Source of the DNA: Phaeocystidibacter sp965659415
GTDB lineage: Bacteria; Bacteroidota; Bacteroidia; Flavobacteriales; Schleiferiaceae
DNA length: 64,000 nucleotides
Assembly (NCBI GenBank): GCA_965659415.1
Contig: CBFHVA010000001.1
Span: forward strand, 186,001 to 250,000
Direction of reading: 5' to 3'
Shown in pieces: positions 18,425 through 27,470 of the stretch. Within the stretch, counting starts at the first letter, position 1, and each line of letters opens with the position of its first letter. The notes beneath the pieces are model-generated. The model was not told the DNA's origin, did no database searches, and was given only the letters and a program-made list of their open reading frames with translations. Position numbers and translations under genes: made by a program.

Positions 18425-18874
18425 ATGTCATATCAAGAAAAAAAGGCACTGTTCAACCTCCTGACCTACTTTGGTGTCATTGGCTTCTACGCTTACTATG
18501 TTTACAACCATTACTGGGATCCTACCTTGAGCACCGATGAATTGCTCGTCTTCTGGTCGAAGTTCCTGCTCATCATGATTCCCGTTCAAATTGTCTCCCA
18601 CATTGTGATTCATATTTTACTCGGAATTGCCCGCGGAATGGCTAATGGTGGAAAAATGATGGAAGAAACCGAGGATGAGTTCGATAAAATCATCGACTTA
18701 AAGGCTAGTCGGGTTTCCATGTTCTTATTTGCCTTGGGCTTCATTGCAGGCTTGGGCTACCTCGCAGCCGGCTATGGAGTGACTTCATTCTTTATCACGG
18801 TGGTGATTGCCGGTATGATCAGTGAAATACTCGAGGCGTTTGCTCGGGTTTACATGTACCGAAGAGGAGCATAA
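18425..18874 (+). CDS. Small four-helix membrane protein paired with an XRE regulator
   Basis: A 149-residue inner-membrane protein with four predicted helices (about residues 10-28, 42-66, 97-115 and 118-138) and a charged cytoplasmic loop (72-92, EETEDEFDKIIDLKASR). I recognise the arrangement of a small DUF2178-like membrane protein followed by a short XRE regulator, common in Bacteria and Archaea, but not the function. The stop overlaps the ATG of the regulator gene (ATAATG), so the two are translated together. A signal-sensing or regulator-sequestering role is possible; nothing in the sequence proves it. Confidence 0.75.
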   Translation: MSYQEKKALFNLLTYFGVIGFYAYYVYNHYWDPTLSTDELLVFWSKFLLIMIPVQIVSHIVIHILLGIARGMANGGKMMEETEDEFDKIIDLKASRVSMFLFALGFIAGLGYLAAGYGVTSFFITVVIAGMISEILEAFARVYMYRRGA

Positions 18875-19104
18875 TGGGCAAGAAGAATATTACTAATAAC
18901 ATTAGGCTTTTGCGTTTCATGAAAGATGAGATGACCCAACAAGAACTCGCTGAAGCCGTAGGGGTATCACGTCAAACCATTGTAACCATTGAGAAAGGAA
19001 ACTACTCCCCTTCTTTGGAACTAGCCTTCAAATTGGCACTGGAGTTTGACAAACCCTTAGAGGAAGTTTTCGGCTATGATCCTTCTAAAGACAAGAAAAA
19101 ATGA
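18874..19104 (+). CDS. Short XRE-family transcriptional regulator
   Basis: A 76-residue protein that is essentially only a Cro/CI-type helix-turn-helix: the HTH spans about residues 18-60, with the clear text TQQELAEAVGVSRQTIVTIEKGNYSPSLELAFKLA. No ligand or dimerisation domain is present. It likely dimerises and controls its own operon through the dyads at 18334-18363. Its end overlaps the next gene by four bases (ATGA), so the dehydrogenase is probably under the same control. Confidence 0.9.
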   Translation: MGKKNITNNIRLLRFMKDEMTQQELAEAVGVSRQTIVTIEKGNYSPSLELAFKLALEFDKPLEEVFGYDPSKDKKK

Positions 19105-20075
19105 AAGCGCTCCACATAGATCGTTTCTCAGAATGGAAGCAAGCCAAGCTTAAAGAAATCGAACGGCCAACCATTGTGGAGGATGAAGTCCTAATTAAGG
19201 TTCATGCCTCCTCCGTGAACGACTTTGATATCGCCATGATGATTGGTAAACCCTATGTGCTCCGACTTCCCGGTTTAGGTAAGCCCAAATTCAATGTTTC
19301 TGGATGTGATGTTGCGGGAGTCGTAGAATCCATCGGGCCTAAGGTATCGAATGTTAAAGTTGGTGAGCGCGTACTCGTAGATCTATCTAATCAAAAATGG
19401 GGCGGATATGCCGAATATGCCGTTTCGAAAGCCAGCGAAGTTTCCAAGCTAAACGAAGGAATGAGCTTTTGCGAAGCTGCTGCCCTCCCGCAAGCTGGGG
19501 TTCTGGCACTTCAAGCCTTGAAAGAAGTGGAACCTTTAAATGTGGGTGACTCGCTTCTCATCAATGGAGCTGGAGGTGGAGCTGGGCACATCATTATCAA
19601 ACTTGCCAAGAAAAAAGGTCTACATGTTACGGTAGTAGACTCCAAGGAAAAGTCGTCTTTCCTTCATCAAGCGGGCGCTGATGAAACCATCGATTATACA
19701 GAACTCACATATCAGAAATCCGGTAAGAAATACGACCGTATTATCGACCTAAAAGCGTCGGGGCGACCTCCATGTTATTTCTTAAGTCTCAACCGCGGCG
19801 GAAAATTCAGCATGGTTGGCGGCACGAGCAGTTCAATCATTGGCATGATGACCGTAGGCAAGTTTTTGAGTATGTTCAGTTCCAAAAGCATGGGCATCTT
19901 GGCTCACAAACCAAGCAAAAAGGACGTTGACACCCTACTGGAGTACTGCGAAAAGGACTGGATTCAACCCATCATAGACAGCACATTTCCTCTATCTGAA
20001 TGGCAAGAAGCTTTTGAGAGATATGAATCATTTAACATGAAAGGCAAAGTAATTATCGAAATTGGAGGTTGTTAA
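19101..20075 (+). CDS. NAD(P)-dependent medium-chain dehydrogenase/quinone oxidoreductase
   Basis: A 324-residue protein of the zinc-independent MDR branch. The N-terminal GroES-like domain (residues 1-125) includes VHASSVNDFDIAM and GCDVAGVVESIG; the nucleotide-binding fold follows, with a glycine-rich LINGAGGGAGHIIIKLAKKKG motif at about residues 154-174. The catalytic zinc Cys and the structural-zinc four-Cys lobe are missing, which fits quinone oxidoreductases/enoyl reductases. Substrate unknown. Overlaps the XRE regulator gene by four bases and overlaps the region just before the next gene. Confidence 0.88.
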   Translation: MKALHIDRFSEWKQAKLKEIERPTIVEDEVLIKVHASSVNDFDIAMMIGKPYVLRLPGLGKPKFNVSGCDVAGVVESIGPKVSNVKVGERVLVDLSNQKWGGYAEYAVSKASEVSKLNEGMSFCEAAALPQAGVLALQALKEVEPLNVGDSLLINGAGGGAGHIIIKLAKKKGLHVTVVDSKEKSSFLHQAGADETIDYTELTYQKSGKKYDRIIDLKASGRPPCYFLSLNRGGKFSMVGGTSSSIIGMMTVGKFLSMFSSKSMGILAHKPSKKDVDTLLEYCEKDWIQPIIDSTFPLSEWQEAFERYESFNMKGKVIIEIGGC

Positions 20076-20077
20076 AA

Positions 20078-20758
20078 ATGGAACGAAAAAGCACAGTACA
20101 AAAAGTAGCGGGTGTCGTTATTGGTTTGAGCCTGATTGCAATGGCAGCTTTGGCCTTTTGGAGCATGGGAAACTTACTCGGTCCATTTCAAGAGGCAAAC
20201 TCCATAGCTCGATTCACATTGCTTGACGAGAACAAAGACGCTTTAGACTTGCATTACAGTGCTTGGGCTCTCATCGGACTTCTCGATTTAGTTGTTTCCA
20301 TAGCGTTGATGGTTTATTACCACAGCGTGAACCCTACTCGTGCGGTTCTAACGGGTGGAGTGCGCATTTTATATACTGTGGTATTGATAGTTGCCCTGTC
20401 ATCCCTAAGATTGGGCTTCGGTCACTTCTACCCTGAATTGAGTACCGAGCAATTTATGGAGGTGTGTTCCTATCTCGACGAATTTTTCGCGATTTGGAAT
20501 CTTGGTTTGATTGTTTTTGGAGTGCATTTAATACTGTGGGGACGATTAGTTCCGCTATCCAGCATCACCAATAAGATATTAATGGTGCTATTGATTTTAG
20601 GTGGTTTGGGCTACCTTGTCACTAGCGTTGGACCATTACTATATGATTCCTATCCGACCTACGCAGAAACCTTGCAAAGTCTTTTCATGATTCCTATGGT
20701 TCTGGGAGAATTAGGAATAGGTATGTCTATATTAATTCGTTCTTTCCATTCGAAATAA
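20078..20758 (+). CDS. DUF4386 family membrane protein
   Basis: A 226-residue protein with six hydrophobic helices spread over the whole length and the DUF4386-type ending. The ATG at 20078 is preceded by GGAGG at 20064-20068, a good Shine-Dalgarno sequence inside the end of the previous gene; this is unusual in a phylum that seldom uses such sites, and it decides the start over the TTG at 20069. Start precedes no gap: the dehydrogenase stop is at 20073-20075. Function unknown, probably part of the XRE-led operon. Confidence 0.8.
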   Translation: MERKSTVQKVAGVVIGLSLIAMAALAFWSMGNLLGPFQEANSIARFTLLDENKDALDLHYSAWALIGLLDLVVSIALMVYYHSVNPTRAVLTGGVRILYTVVLIVALSSLRLGFGHFYPELSTEQFMEVCSYLDEFFAIWNLGLIVFGVHLILWGRLVPLSSITNKILMVLLILGGLGYLVTSVGPLLYDSYPTYAETLQSLFMIPMVLGELGIGMSILIRSFHSK

Positions 20759-20774
20759 CTTAACATATACCGAC

Positions 20775-21647
20775 ATGTCCAACACCTCACTTATCATCGA
20801 AGAACGCGCCCGAGACATCGGAGATTTCCTTGTAGGGCGCTTACTTCCCTTTCGCAAAAAACGAATGGTAGGTCCGTTCATATTTATTGATCACATGGGT
20901 CCTTCGAAAGTGGGGAATGGCACGTATATGGACATTGGCCAGCATCCGCACATTGGTCTTTCCACACTTACCTATCTGTTTGAAGGAGAAATTGTGCACC
21001 GCGACAGCACCGGTGCGGTACAGCGCATTACACCAGGATCGGTAAATTGGATGACGTCAGGCTCAGGGGCTGTTCATACCGAACGTACCCCATCTGATTG
21101 GAGAAATGAAACGGAGCACAACGTGCACGGATTTCAAATTTGGGTTGCCCTCCCAACTGAAAAGGAGCAAATGGATGCTGAGTTTCATCACATTCCGCAA
21201 GAGGATCTTCCCGTTTGGAATCAGGATGGATTGCAAATAAAGCTTGTTGCAGGAAGGGCCTTTGGTAAGGAAAGTCCGGTACCGGTTCACAGTCCACTTT
21301 TCATGATGAAAATTGAAGCCTTGGAAGACACGCAACTCAACTTCGAAGGTCAATTAAACGGTGAAGTTGGGATTACCATAGTTGAAGGTGAGGTAGAAGC
21401 GTGTGGGGAAACCATTGGAAAAGGCAAAATGCTGGTTTCCAATGAGAATAACGGTTGTTCTTTCGGAGTAAAGAAGGGTTCCATGCTCTTAATTTTCGGC
21501 GGCGAGCCTTTTCCAGAAAAACGTCACATTTGGTGGAACTTCGTAGCTTCTGAAGAAGCTACCATCGAAGAAGCCAAGGAGAGATGGAACGGGAACGGAT
21601 TTGATATGGTTCCTGGCGAAGTCGGGAAAATTCCATTGCCAAAATAA
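20775..21647 (+). CDS. Pirin family protein
   Basis: A 290-residue bicupin. The N-terminal cupin has the metal-site pattern: HMGP, then the DIGQHPHIGLSTLTYLFEGEIVHRDS region with the His-x-His pair and Glu, and GSVNWMTSGSGAVHTERTP further on. The C-terminal cupin is present with GGEPFPEKRHIWWNFVAS. Bacterial pirins of this type include quercetin dioxygenase-active YhhW, but many have no known substrate. Lies 16 bp after the DUF4386 gene, probably in the same transcript. Confidence 0.92.
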   Translation: MSNTSLIIEERARDIGDFLVGRLLPFRKKRMVGPFIFIDHMGPSKVGNGTYMDIGQHPHIGLSTLTYLFEGEIVHRDSTGAVQRITPGSVNWMTSGSGAVHTERTPSDWRNETEHNVHGFQIWVALPTEKEQMDAEFHHIPQEDLPVWNQDGLQIKLVAGRAFGKESPVPVHSPLFMMKIEALEDTQLNFEGQLNGEVGITIVEGEVEACGETIGKGKMLVSNENNGCSFGVKKGSMLLIFGGEPFPEKRHIWWNFVASEEATIEEAKERWNGNGFDMVPGEVGKIPLPK

Positions 21648-21671
21648 TCGAACTCAATCCTCTACTCTTCC

Positions 21672-22193
21672 ATGAAAACAAAGGTTCACCTTCTAAGAGG
21701 CATCAATGTAGGTGGTCACAAAAAGATTCCCATGGCTCAATTGCGTATATGCTATGAACGATTGGGTCTCACCCATGTCCAGACTTACATCCAATCGGGG
21801 AATGTGGTGTTTGAAGGCAAGATCACTAAAGAGGAACTAGAGAAATCGATATTAGAAGTTACAGGTTTTGAAGTACCAAGTATGTTGTTCGAGGCAAATG
21901 AATGGCTGGAATTGGTTGCAAAAGCGCCAAACCTCTATGAAGAAACGGGTAAGGAATTCAAGAAATACATCACCTTGACTCAACAAGCTCCAACTGCCGA
22001 GCAGATGGACAACTTGCGCGCCAAGTTATCGCCTGAGGAATCTCTCACACATTGGGGAAGAGCACTTTACTTACACTACCCATCTGAACACAAGAAACCA
22101 TTCTTTACAAATGTGGCGGTTGAAAAGGTTTTAAATCAGCGGTGTACCGCTCGAAACTGGAATACGTTGAAAGCGTTGGCTAATAGAATATGA
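21672..22193 (+). CDS. DUF1697 domain-containing protein
   Basis: A 173-residue cytosolic protein of the DUF1697 family. The start with LLRGINVGGHKKIPMAQLR and the YIQSGNVVFEG segment (about residues 40-50) are the family signature, as is the ARNWNTLKALA ending. No function is established. Last gene of the plus-strand group before the convergent menaquinone cluster. Confidence 0.92.
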   Translation: MKTKVHLLRGINVGGHKKIPMAQLRICYERLGLTHVQTYIQSGNVVFEGKITKEELEKSILEVTGFEVPSMLFEANEWLELVAKAPNLYEETGKEFKKYITLTQQAPTAEQMDNLRAKLSPEESLTHWGRALYLHYPSEHKKPFFTNVAVEKVLNQRCTARNWNTLKALANRI

Positions 22194-22236
22194 TCCAATG
22201 CTTAATGGTGGTGAACCGCCCTGAAGAATAAGGTTT

Positions 22237-23274
22237 TTACAGGCTAAACTTCACCTGCCAGTCGCGATTCACCTTGACCAAATGCCCCTTGTGAACCTGC
22301 AATGGCCCTTCGAGATTATTGGTGTATAGCGAACCAGTGCCTAATCCTTGTGCCATTTGCACATCCAGTGTACTGGTCCATTCAGCAATGGCATTCAGTC
22401 CGATATTCGATTCGAGCGCAGAGGTCACCCACCATCCAATATTCTTTTGTTCTGCTCGGGTAATCCAATCACGGCTACCTCTCCAGCCGCCCACAAAAGA
22501 GGGTTTCAGGATGATGTATTGTGGATGGATAGCATCCAACATTTGTTGACGTTGAGCAGGCTCATGCAAACCGATAAGCTCTTCATCCAAGGCTATGGGA
22601 ATTGGAGTGTTTAGGCAGAGGTCGCGAATGTCTTCCCAATTCCCTTTCTGAATGGGCTGTTCAATAGAATGAACCTCGAGCTTCTTTAACTCTTCCAAAA
22701 CAGCAGGAGCAGATTGCGCCGTAAATCCTCCATTTGCATCCACACGCAGCTCAAGTGCATCGGCTGAAAACCGCTTCCTGATAGCCTTGAGAATTTGGAG
22801 TTCATTTTCCCATTCAATCGCCCCGATTTTCATTTTGAGGCAAGAAAAGCCTTCACACAAACGCTTTTCTACCTGATCCTTCATGAAATCTTCATTTCCC
22901 ATCCAAATCAAACCATTGATGGGAATTCCCTCTTCACCTCTGCTAAAAAAGGTGTCGAAGTGTGAGTGTGGTTCTGGAGTGTTTAGATCGCGGAAAGCCT
23001 GTTCAAGTCCGAATTGAATCGACGGGAACTCTCCGAGTTTAGGCAACCAGTAGGACAATCCTTTGCTAATGAACCTGCAAACTTCAGCTAGCTTATCTTC
23101 ATAATCAGGTCGATCATCAGCGCTGAGGCCTTTGAGAATTCCGCATTCGCCTAAGCCTTGCTTACCGTCCTTTTCAATGAGGAGGAAATAAGTATCTTTT
23201 GTCTTTAAAACACCTCTGCTCGTTCCCGCGGGTTGCTTGAATTCGAGAACATACTTCATCCAGTCTGCTTTCAT
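22237..23274 (-). CDS. menC: o-Succinylbenzoate synthase
   Basis: A 345-residue enolase-superfamily enzyme that dehydrates SHCHC to o-succinylbenzoate in menaquinone synthesis. The barrel shows the catalytic lysine in LKMKIG, the metal ligands in LRVDANGGF, SIEQPI and ALDEELIG, and the second lysine in ILKPSFVGG. The N-terminal capping domain is normal. The same fold is shared with dipeptide epimerases, but adjacency to menA, menD and menF makes menC the right call. Last gene of the minus-strand men cluster. Confidence 0.93.
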   Translation of the reverse strand: MKADWMKYVLEFKQPAGTSRGVLKTKDTYFLLIEKDGKQGLGECGILKGLSADDRPDYEDKLAEVCRFISKGLSYWLPKLGEFPSIQFGLEQAFRDLNTPEPHSHFDTFFSRGEEGIPINGLIWMGNEDFMKDQVEKRLCEGFSCLKMKIGAIEWENELQILKAIRKRFSADALELRVDANGGFTAQSAPAVLEELKKLEVHSIEQPIQKGNWEDIRDLCLNTPIPIALDEELIGLHEPAQRQQMLDAIHPQYIILKPSFVGGWRGSRDWITRAEQKNIGWWVTSALESNIGLNAIAEWTSTLDVQMAQGLGTGSLYTNNLEGPLQVHKGHLVKVNRDWQVKFSL

Positions 23275-23292
23275 GCTATTTCCATTTTTGGC

Positions 23293-24216
23293 CTAAACGT
23301 TCAAGGCAATTAATAGAGCATTCATATTGATCCCTAATCCGAGTATCAAGGCCATGAGCAATGTACTTAAGGCAAGAGGTTTTAGAAGTGGATCAAACTC
23401 CTCAGGAGCATTGGCTTTCAGTGCTTTTCTCCACTGAATCAAAATAATTGGAGTTACAATAAGGAAAAGCCAGGACCATCCACCATCTGTTCCAAAGTGC
23501 ACAAAAGCAGAAAGTAAAATGAGAGCCCCAATCAACAAGGTGGAATGATATCTCTTGGCAGCCTGTATGCCAATTCGAACAGGAATGGTGTTCTTTCCGT
23601 GGATCTTATCACTTTCAAGATCGCGCATATTGTTGAGGTTCAGCACTCCCATAGCTAAGAAGCCGATAGCGGTTCCTGGAAAGATAACCAACGAATCGAA
23701 TGAACCAGTTTGCAAGAAATAACTTCCTATAACGCCTGTCCAACCAAAGAAAGCCAACACGTAAACATCTCCAAACCCTTTATACCCGTATGCTGAGCCT
23801 CCCACTGTATACCGTATGGCAGAAATTACCGCGGCCGTATTAAGTACGAGAAATAGATAGAACACCCACTGAGACAATCCGATGGTTCCAATATAACTGA
23901 GCCAAGCGCCACTAAACCATGCTAAAAAAGCGAACAGAATGACCGCTGCTCGCATTTGCATAGCAGAGATCTCCCCTGCAGCAACGGCTCTCTTCTCCCC
24001 TTCCCTGTTGTCATCAGTGCCCTTTACACCATCACCGTAATCGTTCGCATAATTGCTTAAGACTTGATAAAATAAGGTGGTGAGTAGTGACCAAATGAGA
24101 ATGCCACTCTCGAAAGACCCACTGGGAATAGCGATTAAATTTCCGAGCAGTATACATGAGAATGCGAGAGGAAGAGTTCGTAATCGAGCAGCTGCAACCC
24201 AAGCCTTTATTGCCAT
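23293..24216 (-). CDS. menA: 1,4-dihydroxy-2-naphthoate polyprenyltransferase
   Basis: A 307-residue UbiA-superfamily membrane enzyme that attaches the isoprenoid tail to DHNA. The first Asp-rich motif is NYANDYGDGVKGTDD (about residues 60-75) and the second is NMRDLESDKIHGK (about 196-208). Eight to nine membrane helices are visible. It lies 44 bp after menD and 18 bp before menC. Confidence 0.95.
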   Translation of the reverse strand: MAIKAWVAAARLRTLPLAFSCILLGNLIAIPSGSFESGILIWSLLTTLFYQVLSNYANDYGDGVKGTDDNREGEKRAVAAGEISAMQMRAAVILFAFLAWFSGAWLSYIGTIGLSQWVFYLFLVLNTAAVISAIRYTVGGSAYGYKGFGDVYVLAFFGWTGVIGSYFLQTGSFDSLVIFPGTAIGFLAMGVLNLNNMRDLESDKIHGKNTIPVRIGIQAAKRYHSTLLIGALILLSAFVHFGTDGGWSWLFLIVTPIILIQWRKALKANAPEEFDPLLKPLALSTLLMALILGLGINMNALLIALNV

Positions 24217-24260
24217 TTCGTCACTTTTTCAGCTTCGAAAATACAAAAGACCCCTTCAGC

Positions 24261-25943
24261 TTACACTCCCTTTTTTAGATAATCGAAATATTCAATTAAG
24301 ATGTCAGCATTTCGGTCACCTGGCGTACTTACTTCCAGAATTCTTGGCCCTTCTCCACGATCTAGCAACCAATCCAAGCCATCGATCCAGTCTGCTTCGT
24401 TCTCAACCGATTTATAATCAAGTCCGTAGCTAGCTGCAATTCCCTCGGCTGAAGTACGGTGCTGAGTTTCAAAATATTCCCCCAAGGCATTTGATTGGCT
24501 GGGTCCTTTTATGATTCTAAAAATACCGCCACCACCATTGTGAATCAGCAAGATGCGCAAACTAGAAGGCACAACGTGATTAAAAAAGGCATTGGAGTCA
24601 TAGAAAAAACTCACATCACCGGTGACCAGTAAAACCGGATCATCGCTTGCCCAAGCCATTCCAACAGCCGTGCTAGAGGAGCCATCAATTCCCGCTGTAC
24701 CGCGGTTGCTAAAGTGTAGATTCTCTCTTCCATCGTCAAACAACTGCACATATCGGATTACCGAAGAATTCCCCAATTGAAGCTTATAATTTCTAGGTAC
24801 GCGCTTTAGGGTGTCTCTAAAGACGGAAAAGTCGCTGAATTCCACGCGCTCCTCGAATTGAGCATGCAAGTCTCTGCGCTTATTCGCCACCTGCATCCAA
24901 TGTGTTCTGTAGGTCGAATCAATCGATCTAATTTGAGGCAGGAAATGAGCGAAGAATTCCTCAGGGCGAGCAATCACAGAATGGGTCAACGCTCTAAACG
25001 TATCGGGTTGCGGCCACTTTGCATCAATATGAATATGCACTTTAGGTGGATGAGAACGCAAGAGAGACTTAACCATTTTGGAAATAATGGCACCACCAAA
25101 CGTCAGCAGGACATCCGGGATTAGGTCGACTTTTGCATTGTCGTGAATCGTATTGATGATTCGATCAATGTGTCCAATGGTCGCATCCTCAGGGAGATTG
25201 GTTGTCGATTCGGTCCAAATCAGCGTTCGTCCATCCTTTGCAAATTCACGAATAGCCTCGCCCCATTGTGGTCCGGGTAATACTTGTCCAACCAGCACCC
25301 ACTTCTTTTCAGCGTGGTTCCAGATATCCACGATATCTTTAATTTCCTCAAGACTCAATTGAGGACGTCCTCCAACAACAGAAATAGTCTTTGGGGCTAC
25401 TGTTTCTGAAGATGTACCGTATAGCGGTTCTTCAAAGGGTAGATTAACGTGAACAGGACCTTCTTTAATGGCCGCCATGGAAAGCGCTTCATTCAAAATC
25501 CTATCATTATAGGCATGGTCTGCCTTGTTCTCACTATCCACCAATAAATTGGCTTCCGCTACCACATGTCCACCAAAAATGCCTTCCTGCTGAATCGTTT
25601 GTCCTTCCCCTTGACCTACCCATTCTTTCGGTCGATCTGCTGTGAGAAGTACCAACGGTAACCGCTGATAAAACCCCTCTACGACCGCGGGCAAGTAATT
25701 TGCAGCGGCCGATCCAGAAGTGCAGCACACGGCTACGGGCTCCCGGCGTTCTTGAATCACTCCCAAGGCGAAAAAAGCAGCACTTCTTTCATCAGGAATT
25801 ACCACTTTATCGAATCGGTCATCATCTTCAAGGGCAATTACCAAAGGAGCATTTCTAGATCCAGGAGAGAACACAACGGTTCGCACTCCATGGAAATAGG
25901 CTATCTCAACTAGTGCTTGTACGTTCCGTTTATCGGAAGTCAT
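24261..25943 (-). CDS. menD: 2-succinyl-5-enolpyruvyl-6-hydroxy-3-cyclohexene-1-carboxylate synthase
   Basis: A 560-residue thiamine-diphosphate enzyme that joins isochorismate and 2-oxoglutarate. The PYR domain has VFSPGSRNAPLVIAL and SGSAAANYLPAVVEG; the PP domain has the ThDP-binding GDVSFFYDSNAF motif (about residues 450-461) and SNRGTAGIDG. Length is typical. I start at the ATG giving MTSDKRNVQ; a TTG 12 bp upstream is also in frame. menF ends 16 bp upstream of the start, so they share a transcript. Confidence 0.95.
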   Translation of the reverse strand: MTSDKRNVQALVEIAYFHGVRTVVFSPGSRNAPLVIALEDDDRFDKVVIPDERSAAFFALGVIQERREPVAVCCTSGSAAANYLPAVVEGFYQRLPLVLLTADRPKEWVGQGEGQTIQQEGIFGGHVVAEANLLVDSENKADHAYNDRILNEALSMAAIKEGPVHVNLPFEEPLYGTSSETVAPKTISVVGGRPQLSLEEIKDIVDIWNHAEKKWVLVGQVLPGPQWGEAIREFAKDGRTLIWTESTTNLPEDATIGHIDRIINTIHDNAKVDLIPDVLLTFGGAIISKMVKSLLRSHPPKVHIHIDAKWPQPDTFRALTHSVIARPEEFFAHFLPQIRSIDSTYRTHWMQVANKRRDLHAQFEERVEFSDFSVFRDTLKRVPRNYKLQLGNSSVIRYVQLFDDGRENLHFSNRGTAGIDGSSSTAVGMAWASDDPVLLVTGDVSFFYDSNAFFNHVVPSSLRILLIHNGGGGIFRIIKGPSQSNALGEYFETQHRTSAEGIAASYGLDYKSVENEADWIDGLDWLLDRGEGPRILEVSTPGDRNADILIEYFDYLKKGV

Positions 25944-25958
25944 TTTTTCATTCAATTC

Positions 25959-26942
25959 TTAAAGAATAACCGACTTCAAGGTTTTTAGTTTATTCTCGGT
26001 TTCAATCCACTCGGCGGCGGCATCAGATTGAGCGGTTACTCCACCGCCCGCATAAAGTGCCACTTGGCCGCGACCAATACGCATACAGCGCAAGTTTACA
26101 TAGAATCGAGCACTCTCGGGAGATATCCATCCAAAGAATCCTGCGTAGAGTTCTCGATTGTAGTTCTCTGTGTCGTGGATGATTTCTGTGGCTCTATCCC
26201 GTGGATAGCCACTAACCGCTGGTGTGGGATGCATGGCTTTTGCCCAACTTATGGCATCGCCCACCTTGGGCACAGAGGCCTCTATATTTGTTTGAAGATG
26301 TTCAACTGGTCCAGCCTGAACGGGCGCTGGACCTTTGCAGATCACCTTTTCGGCACCGAGCTTGAGTAATTCTTCACGGATGTACTCAGTCACCGCAGAT
26401 TGTTCATCAAACTCCTTCTCACTAAACGGTGGTCCATTCGGGCTGCGCGTTCCCGCTAACGCCATCGTATAAATTGCGTGTTCGTCCGTTCTGATTAAAG
26501 TTTCAGGAGTGGCACCTACCCACAGTTCATCTCGAGTTCGAAGGGCATAAACAAGAGCATCAGGATACGTGTCCATAAGTTTTCCCAAAGTGGACTTCAA
26601 ATCAAGGTCTACTTCTATTACTTCACGCCTCGACAAAACGACCTTTCTCAATTTCTCCTTTTGAATCTGGTCAACTATCACGCTCACCGCTTGCTCATAT
26701 GCTTCGCGATTGGAGCTGGATTTCAAATTCAATTCAGAAATCCCATTCTTGTTCAACCAGTTCAGGGCTGTTTCAGGGTTATAAGGTCCTTGAGCATTGA
26801 AGGTTTGAGTTTCTCCGTTAAATGAGGAAACAACAACTTGAATATCGGAACTAGTCTGCTCCATATTCAACTTCCAGCCTTGCAGTGGAAGTCCTGGAAT
26901 CCTCCAGATCAAATAATCGAATGTCTCACTGCTTGCTGGCAC
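25959..26942 (-). CDS. menF: Isochorismate synthase
   Basis: A 327-residue chorismate-utilising enzyme that converts chorismate to isochorismate. It is short because the N-terminal part is reduced; the catalytic half is complete: ALAGTRSPNG, the EFDEQSAVTEYIREEL helix, PVEHLQTNIEA, and MHPTPAVSGYPRDRA followed by NRELYAGFFGWI. Conserved Glu and His ligands for Mg are in place. It overlaps the end of the thioesterase gene by 17 bp, so translation is coupled. Confidence 0.92.
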   Translation of the reverse strand: MPASSETFDYLIWRIPGLPLQGWKLNMEQTSSDIQVVVSSFNGETQTFNAQGPYNPETALNWLNKNGISELNLKSSSNREAYEQAVSVIVDQIQKEKLRKVVLSRREVIEVDLDLKSTLGKLMDTYPDALVYALRTRDELWVGATPETLIRTDEHAIYTMALAGTRSPNGPPFSEKEFDEQSAVTEYIREELLKLGAEKVICKGPAPVQAGPVEHLQTNIEASVPKVGDAISWAKAMHPTPAVSGYPRDRATEIIHDTENYNRELYAGFFGWISPESARFYVNLRCMRIGRGQVALYAGGGVTAQSDAAAEWIETENKLKTLKSVIL

Positions 26943-27354
26943 GCGGAACGATCATGTTTGTCATTTTACAATAAGAAATCAACTTGCCCCTTTCGTCTTC
27001 CACTTTCATTTCCCAGAGGTGAGTTGACCTTCCTTTATGCACGAGTTTCCCTGTACAATAGACCATACCCTCAGTAGCACTTCTGACGTGATTGGCTGAT
27101 ATCTCAATGCCCACTGCGAGCATCTTCTCCGGGTCATCTACGAACAACATCGAGCCTCCGCTACCTAGCGATTCACATAAGGCCACCGTTGCTCCGCCAT
27201 GAAGAAGTCCAGCCGGTTGATGCACTCTCGAATTTACAGGCATTGAAGCCTTAACCCAATCTTCGCCCAAATCAATGTATTCGATTTCAAGGGTATGCAT
27301 GAGCGTATTGAGTGAGCCACTATTCAAAGCAGCTAATTTCTCCTCTTTTGTCAT
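26926..27354 (-). CDS. Hotdog thioesterase, probable 1,4-dihydroxy-2-naphthoyl-CoA hydrolase
   Basis: A 142-residue PaaI/YbgC-like hotdog protein. The core VHQPAGLLHGGATVALCESLGSGG holds the catalytic acidic residue (Glu in LCESLGS) and the conserved HGG. By position at the head of the men cluster it is likely the DHNA-CoA thioesterase (MenI role), which is inference. I start at the ATG giving MTKEEKLAAL; an ATG 75 bp upstream would add a Cys/His-rich leader that is not conserved in the family. Confidence 0.88.
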   Translation of the reverse strand: MTKEEKLAALNSGSLNTLMHTLEIEYIDLGEDWVKASMPVNSRVHQPAGLLHGGATVALCESLGSGGSMLFVDDPEKMLAVGIEISANHVRSATEGMVYCTGKLVHKGRSTHLWEMKVEDERGKLISYCKMTNMIVPRASKQ

Positions 27355-27470
27355 ATCACAAAGATAGGAGTTGATAGGCAGATGAAGAACGGAAACCAAA
27401 TAGGCGTTAGTAACTATATGCATACACACGCATGCACTCCGGATATCTGTATGCTCCTTTGTAATTTTGC

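Noticed and set aside
22194..22236. Possible terminator hairpin GGTGG/CCGCC between the convergent DUF1697 and menC genes.
   Set aside because: Only a five-base stem with a G-T pair, and the T-run is 12 bases away; too weak.
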